From DTYU01 sp040756575 (lineage in GTDB: Bacteria; Bacillota; Desulfotomaculia; Desulfotomaculales; Ammonificaceae), in contig JBFLYP010000005.1 of the NCBI GenBank assembly GCA_040756575.1, positions 1-64,000 on the forward strand: 64,000 nt of DNA, given 5' to 3'. Position numbers and translations under genes: made by a program. Shown one piece after another: positions 60,120 through 64,000 of the stretch (the stretch's first letter is position 1; every line of letters begins with the position of its first letter). The notes beneath the pieces are model-generated. The model ran no database searches. It was given only the letters and a program-made list of their open reading frames with translations, and was not told the DNA's origin.

Positions 60120-60151
60120 TTGATGCCGTGAACGTCGAGGTAGCCCGGTGA
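60120..60151 (+). pseudogene. DUF433 tail remnant 4
   Basis: IDAVNVEVAR and stop, identical in layout to the ends of remnants 1 and 2. AAGGAGG and an ATG follow at 60160–60175 but the frame ends after about 30 codons. Confidence 0.55.
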
Positions 60152-60199
60152 GATTTTAAGGAGGCAGACCTGATGCGCATGCGAAACCCCCTCCCTAAG

Positions 60200-60390
60200 A
60201 GTTTTCGTCAAGCTTATGCTTCATCCATACCCGGAGCAACCAACAGCACCTGCCGCCTAGTTTAAAGTATTCATCCCAAGCCTCCTTAAAAAGAGACGTG
60301 AATATGCGGCGGTTCTGAAGCTTCCCTGCTGAAGAAAAGGAACCTGTGCAGCCCCTGTCTGGGATTGTCGGCATATGAACCAGCCCGTAC
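60200..60390 (-). pseudogene. DUF4160 toxin remnant
   Basis: The minus strand reads MPTIPDRG in one frame and then RFLFFSREASEPPHIHVSLF in another. EPPHIHV is the DUF4160 signature also seen at 47596–47865. A frameshift and no start make it a remnant. The rest of 60390–60535 holds nothing I recognise. Confidence 0.6.
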
Positions 60391-60535
60391 TTTTTTAAAA
60401 TTATGTCACGCATTGTATGCTCAGTGGGAAAGCCGGACGGATAATCGGCTGCTTGGCGGAGGACGGAGAGCCGGTTTTTTTGGAGATTTCTTTTGGAAAT
60501 TATAGACGCAAACGATTTTCTCCGCTGTTCTTTTT

Positions 60536-60760
60536 CTACCACCTTCGCCTTCCCCAGGCCGTGCGCTTCTTGCCCCAAATCCCAAGGTAAAGCATCTCCA
60601 AGAGTCCGAGGGTATTGATAAGGAGGAGAGCGATAAACCATCCGCGCTGGTCGTTGCGGGCGGCCCGCCAGAGGGCCAGTCCCTTCCAAAAAATGCTCCA
60701 GGCCACAGCCGCAGCGATGACCCAGGGGTCAAGCTCGGGAATTTTCACCGTATAAACCAT
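60536..60760 (-). CDS. DUF5652 small membrane protein
   Basis: 74 residues with two helices (DPWVIAAAVAWSIFWKGLALWRAA and GWFIALLLINTLGLLEMLYLG) and a KK/RR-rich end: the DUF5652 pattern. AAAGGAG lies 8 nt before ATG 60760; the longer frame from 60832 crosses this site. Function unknown. Confidence 0.82.
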   Translation of the reverse strand: MVYTVKIPELDPWVIAAAVAWSIFWKGLALWRAARNDQRGWFIALLLINTLGLLEMLYLGIWGKKRTAWGRRRW

Positions 60761-60883
60761 TCTTCTTCTCCTTTCTCTTTTAAGATACCCGGCGGCCTGA
60801 TTTTTTTTCAGAACGGGCCGGGACACCATCATCTCCTTCCCAAGGGGACATTCAAATCAAGAGAGTCACGGAGCAGTAATCCT

Positions 60884-61345
60884 TCAGCGCACCAGCAGCA
60901 CCGGGCAGGGCGCAAGCTGCAGCACCTTGCTGCTTACGCTCCCCAACAGCAGCTCCTTCAACACCCCCAACCCGCGGCGGCCCATAACGATCACCTCAAA
61001 ACCCTCCCGGGCGGCGTATTCAATTATAGACTGCGCGGGGTCTCCGATCTGGACGACGCTCTCGACATTGACTCCCGCCTCCCCGGTTATTTCCGCAGCC
61101 CGGCCGGCCCGGCCGATGACCTCCTTTGCTTTCGCAAGCACGGCGTCCGCCGCACTTTGTTCGGCCTCCTGCACCTGCTGGGCAGTGATCAGCGGCCCGT
61201 AGCCGTAAAACGGGTCGACCGGCGGTATCACCGTGATCAGTGCCAGCCGGGCATTCGGATTGCCCTGCGCCAGCTTTACCCCCTCGGCCGCCGCCCGCAG
61301 GGAGTTTTCGGAACCGTCCACCGCCACCAGAATCTTGTTGTACAC
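60884..61345 (-). CDS. Universal stress protein (UspA family)
   Basis: 153 residues. N-terminal KILVAVDGSENSLRAA and the ATP-binding motif VMGRRGLGVLKELLLGSVS with final APCPVLLV mark an ATP-binding UspA protein. GTG 61345 has GGAGG 8 nt upstream. That site, a GGAGGAGGAGG run, is the end of a dispersed structured repeat copy, so the element forms the leader of this gene. Confidence 0.92.
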   Translation of the reverse strand: MYNKILVAVDGSENSLRAAAEGVKLAQGNPNARLALITVIPPVDPFYGYGPLITAQQVQEAEQSAADAVLAKAKEVIGRAGRAAEITGEAGVNVESVVQIGDPAQSIIEYAAREGFEVIVMGRRGLGVLKELLLGSVSSKVLQLAPCPVLLVR

Positions 61346-61354
61346 CCCGGCCAC

Positions 61355-61724
61355 CTCCTCCTCCGAAAAATAAACGTTCAACCTTATACTGACCGACCTT
61401 TAGGGTCCGTTCAACGTTCGACGTTTATAAAAGACCGAGAACGGGCAATTAAATTTTTCATCCTTCGTTGTGCGGCTTGCCGCATGAGGCACTCCTCTGC
61501 TGGGCGCCGCGATAAGCTGCGCATAGCCGCGTCAGTTTGGCAAGGCCGGATCCTCACGTATTTCCGTATACGCTCCGGCCCGTCCTTGCCAATCTTCCTT
61601 GCTCTGCTCGCTTCTCACGGCGTTTCGTTTGTGTTACACTAATGCAGCGAAGCAACACGCTTACGGGTCTATATTTCATTACTTCGTGGTGCCGCTTGAC
61701 AGCGGCAGGGGGGACTCCTTCAAA
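61355..61724 (-). repeat. Dispersed structured repeat, copy 4
   Basis: Reading on the minus strand: GGAGTCCCCC, hairpin GCCGC…GCGGC, GACCCGTAAGC, GTGTTGC…GTAACAC, the long stem TTGGCAAGG/CCTTGCCAA enclosing CCGGAGCGTAT…ATACGTGAGGA, then GGAGGAGTGCCTC, hairpin GCGGC-AA-GCCGC, the GAACGTTGAACG tract and GGAGGAGGAGG, which is the ribosome-binding site of the uspA-like gene. Confidence 0.8.
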
Positions 61725-62024
61725 GTACAGTATACAACTAATTATTACGAAATCCTCTTAATAGATCGGGCAATTCGCCTATCTATTTCAAAAATAAGCT
61801 GCCGTTCGCTGACGTTCACCTGCGAAATTCGTGTTTAGCGCCGCGGCAAACATGCGGCGGTGCGGCAAAAAGCGGCTATGAGGTCAGGGTATGCAGCGCC
61901 TGTTTTAAAAGATAATTCTTTCAGAAAGGAAAATGATGCTCGGAAGCGAAAAAGTTGATTATGCGCGGTGGGTTAGAACCTTGAACTTCAAACTTCTTGA
62001 CTATGTTTAAACCGGAGGTCAATA
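61725..62024. other. Intergenic region, nothing recognised
   Basis: Between the repeat and the next gene I see no ORF with coding character, RNA gene or clear promoter. GGAGGTC at 62013 is the ribosome-binding site of the following gene. Confidence 0.4.
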
Positions 62025-62423
62025 ATGCGGCATTTTTTCAGCCGGATGAGCTATTTCACCACGCTGGCCGTGCCGATAGCCGTTGCGCTTATCATCGCCT
62101 TCACAGGGTTGGCCCACCCCGAATGGCCGCGCATTTATTTCATCATCGGATTTCTTGCGGCGCTTATCCTCCTCCCCGGGGTCACCCTCGGCCTGAAGCT
62201 CGGTTCTACTCCGATTACCGAGGAAGACGTCGAGTTTACGGGCGTTTACGGCCGGGGGGTGATCGGGGTGCGGTTCGCCAACGGAGAGGTTGTCCGCTAC
62301 CCCCACAACGAGCTTTACAACCTGTTTATAAACGGCGGTATAGAAGCGGGCGAACCTCTGCGCCTGCGTTTCCTTGACCAGGACATCATCTCCTGGAAGT
62401 CTCTGAAAAGCAAAAAAGACTAA
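62025..62423 (+). CDS. Membrane protein with C-terminal soluble domain, unknown
   Basis: 132 residues. Two helices (YFTTLAVPIAVALIIAFTG; IYFIIGFLAALILLPGVTLGL) are followed by a compact ~70-residue basic/beta-looking domain (GVIGVRFANGEVVRYPHNELYNLFINGG…LDQDIISWKSL). GGAGG lies 6 nt before ATG. I do not recognise the family. It is convergent with recA. Confidence 0.75.
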   Translation: MRHFFSRMSYFTTLAVPIAVALIIAFTGLAHPEWPRIYFIIGFLAALILLPGVTLGLKLGSTPITEEDVEFTGVYGRGVIGVRFANGEVVRYPHNELYNLFINGGIEAGEPLRLRFLDQDIISWKSLKSKKD

Positions 62424-62469
62424 GGGGCGCTCAAAAAAGAACAGGCAGCTTTTCCGGCGAAAGCACCTA

Positions 62470-62670
62470 TTTCGCCGGAAACGCGCGCTTGTTTCGGCAT
62501 ACCTGTCAATGGCAACTCGAAGGGATGTTTTCAAGCAGGCCGGAACAGGGCCGAAGGCCATTTCCGGCAACCTCGGACTGTTTAACTTCGAACTGTTCCG
62601 CCGGAAACGCGCGCTTGTTTCGGCCTATTTGTTAGCGGGTCAACTCGACGGGATGTTCGCACGCAGGCTT
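62470..62670. repeat. Two imperfect direct repeats downstream of recA
   Basis: A ~70-bp unit with the core CGCCGGAAACGCGCGCTTGT…TTTCGGC, then CAACTCGAAGGGATGTT / CAACTCGACGGGATGTT, occurs at about 62473–62540 and 62598–62667. A TTTCCGGCGAAAG…TTTCGCCGGAAA hairpin precedes the first. No gene in between. Confidence 0.7.
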
Positions 62671-62704
62671 TTCCGACAAAAAGCAGCAGGTCCTTTAGGT
62701 TTCT

Positions 62705-63724
62705 CTATTCGGTAGGGGCGGCTGCGGTCTCAGACCGTACCAGGTTCACCGCCTGCCGCACCTTTGACTCAATCTCCCGGGTCAGGTCCGGATTCTCCTT
62801 CAGGTACTCCCGGGCGTTCTCCCGGCCCTGACCGAGCCGCTGGTCGCCGTAAGCATACCAGGTGCCCGACCTCGTAATCAGCTTTAACTCCACCGCGGCG
62901 TCGAGGAGGCTCCCCTCCTTGGAGATTCCTTCGCCGTACAGTATGTCAAACTCAGCCTGCTTGAAGGGGGGTGCCATCTTGTTTTTGACCACCTTGGCGC
63001 GGACGCGGCTCCCGATCTTTTCGGCCCCCTGCTTCAGGTCCTCGATCTTCCGCACCTCCAGCCGCACCGAGGCGTAAAACTTCAGCGCCCGCCCGCCCGG
63101 AGTGGTCTCGGGGTTGCCGAACATCACGCCGACTTTCTCGCGGATCTGGTTGATGAAAATCGCGGTTGTCCGCGACTTGCTGATCACGCCGGTGAGCTTC
63201 CGGAGGGCCTGGGACATCAGGCGCGCCTGTAAACCGACGTGGATGTCGCCCATCTCGCCCTCGAGTTCCGCCCGCGGGACCAGCGCCGCAACGCTGTCCA
63301 CGACGACGATGTCAACCGCGCTGCTCCGTACCAGCGCCTCCGCGATCTCCAGCGCCTGCTCCCCGGTATCCGGCTGGGCTACCAGGAGGTTGTCTACGTC
63401 AACGCCAAGACGCCGCGCGTAGGCCGGGTCAAGTGCGTGCTCCGCGTCGATGAAGGCCGCCACGCCGCCCTCCCGCTGCGCTTCGGCGACGGCGTGCAGC
63501 GCCACCGTGGTCTTTCCTGAAGACTCCGGCCCAAACAGCTCAACCACCCGGCCGCGGGGGAACCCGCCGACGCCGAGGGCCAGATCCAGCGCGATCGACC
63601 CGGTGGGGATGACCTCAACCTGGAAGCGCCCGGCCGCCTCCCCTAAGCGCATAATCGCACCCTTGCCGAACTGCCGTTCAATCTGCAGGAGTGTAGCCTC
63701 CAACATCTTCTGCCGGTCGCTCAA
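62705..63724 (-). CDS. recA: Recombinase RecA
   Basis: 339 residues with Walker A GPESSGKTT, VDSVAALVPRAELEGEMGD, loop L2 NQIREKVGVMFGNPETTPGG and the ALKFYASVRLEVRK core. The start is TTG 63724 with GGGGGAG upstream. No GAAC-N4-GTTC SOS box was seen in the 100 nt upstream. The C-terminal tail is short and mildly acidic. Confidence 0.96.
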   Translation of the reverse strand: MSDRQKMLEATLLQIERQFGKGAIMRLGEAAGRFQVEVIPTGSIALDLALGVGGFPRGRVVELFGPESSGKTTVALHAVAEAQREGGVAAFIDAEHALDPAYARRLGVDVDNLLVAQPDTGEQALEIAEALVRSSAVDIVVVDSVAALVPRAELEGEMGDIHVGLQARLMSQALRKLTGVISKSRTTAIFINQIREKVGVMFGNPETTPGGRALKFYASVRLEVRKIEDLKQGAEKIGSRVRAKVVKNKMAPPFKQAEFDILYGEGISKEGSLLDAAVELKLITRSGTWYAYGDQRLGQGRENAREYLKENPDLTREIESKVRQAVNLVRSETAAAPTE

Positions 63725-63829
63725 GAAAAACTCCCCCTGCCGTTTTTCCTATATTCTAATAGACTTTTGACAAAAATTCTACTATATAAATTTCCAGCCC
63801 CAAAAGGCGGCAGGCTACTTTCTGATCCT

Positions 63830-63868
63830 GCAGCCTGCAGCCTGCAGCCCTGTAGCCTGTAGCCTGTT
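63830..63868. repeat. CCTGCAG/CCTGTAG simple-repeat tract
   Basis: Five to six near-identical 7-nt units in a row between recA and the terminal gene. No function inferred. Confidence 0.7.
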
Positions 63869-63928
63869 CCCCATTTCCCGGAATCGGGTTGACCCATGGG
63901 TTAAGGAAAAACGCCCAGATTTTTTCAG

Positions 63929-63956
63929 TTGTTTCTCAGCTTTGGACCGCTATAAT
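63929..63956 (+). promoter_or_regulatory. Promoter placing a start at the ATG (probably leaderless)
   Basis: -35 TTGTTT (63929–63934), a 16-bp spacer and consensus -10 TATAAT (63951–63956). Only 7 nt separate the -10 from ATG 63964, and no Shine–Dalgarno is seen, so transcription would begin at or next to the start codon. Confidence 0.6.
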
Positions 63957-63963
63957 CAAGTTG

Positions 63964-64000
63964 ATGAGAGTCTTAGTTATTGAAGATGAGCATAAAATAG
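63964..64000 (+). CDS. Response regulator, 5' end only
   Basis: The window ends after twelve codons, MRVLVIEDEHKI. This is the beginning of a receiver domain with the acidic pair EDE, typical of OmpR/PhoB-type regulators. The rest lies outside the window. Confidence 0.7.
   Translation, partial: MRVLVIEDEHKI

Noticed and set aside
45478..60390. Prophage or integrative element carrying the TA cluster
   Set aside because: No integrase, relaxase, capsid or terminase genes are present; only a broken IS3 OrfA.
60195..60689. 165-codon minus-strand ORF
   Set aside because: It mixes an out-of-frame DUF5652 gene with a frameshifted DUF4160 remnant; no coherent protein.
62705..63780. LexA/SOS box in front of recA
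   Set aside because: No GAAC-N4-GTTC-like site was found in the upstream 100 nt.

Overview
The window looks like a chromosomal segment of an anaerobic, endospore-forming, fairly GC-rich Firmicute of the Peptococcaceae/Desulfotomaculum type. This is inferred from gene content: CotF-type spore coat proteins, the miaB–ymcA-like–mutS–mutL–miaA–hfq–ynbB cluster, a class V archaeal-type fructose bisphosphatase, a pyruvoyl arginine decarboxylase, a T-box leader and several LysM/VanW/S-layer envelope proteins. No species name can be assigned from sequence alone.

Layout. 0–2.8 kb: an S24/LexA-like repressor lacking its N-terminal end, an MqsR-like toxin with an MqsA–Panacea-like antitoxin behind a clear promoter/operator, and tRNA-Arg(CCG). 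3.2–17.6 kb (mostly minus strand): DAHP synthase under a T-box with a UUC (Phe) specifier, an HDAC-family deacetylase, a DUF4405 protein, a three-gene signalling operon (hybrid-length sensor kinase, CheY-like regulator, HD-GYP regulator), a LysM–NlpC/P60 hydrolase, cca (probable ATT start), rtcB, alr, the bifunctional NAD(P)HX repair enzyme and acpS. 17.8–31.9 kb: a LytS/LytR-type pair, tRNA-Val(CAC), LysM, EamA, VanW, pyruvoyl ArgDC, an L,D-transpeptidase, FBP aldolase/phosphatase, cobT, a nitrilase-family amidase, an SDR-like protein and trxB. 32.1–42.3 kb: the minus-strand housekeeping block ynbB-like, hfq, miaA, a methyltransferase, mutL, mutS, a YlbF/YmcA-like protein and miaB. 42.5–45.4 kb: small spore-related genes. 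45.4–60.4 kb: a toxin–antitoxin island (VapBC, HicAB, TumE/TumA, BrnTA, DUF4160/DUF2442, DUF4258/DUF2283) laced with decayed copies of the same families and with repeated 3' fragments of a TolC-like gene. The island surrounds an intact TolC-like gene and a 716-residue S-layer-like protein. 60.5–64 kb: a DUF5652 protein, a universal stress protein, a small membrane protein, recA, and the first codons of a response regulator on a probably leaderless mRNA.

Two features stand out. First, a dispersed repeat of roughly 250–400 bp occurs near 20.0, 24.8, 43.7–44.6 (as a degenerate tandem array) and 61.4 kb. Its hairpins keep pairing through compensatory changes, and one end carries an AGGAGG-like ribosome-binding site used by the next gene in two cases. 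It behaves like a mobile structured RNA element that I cannot assign to a known family. Second, the 45–60 kb island is a recombination patchwork. TolC 3' ends with their terminators, and DUF433 tails with a shared promoter, are duplicated between successive toxin–antitoxin operons, and they create chimeric and frameshifted genes.
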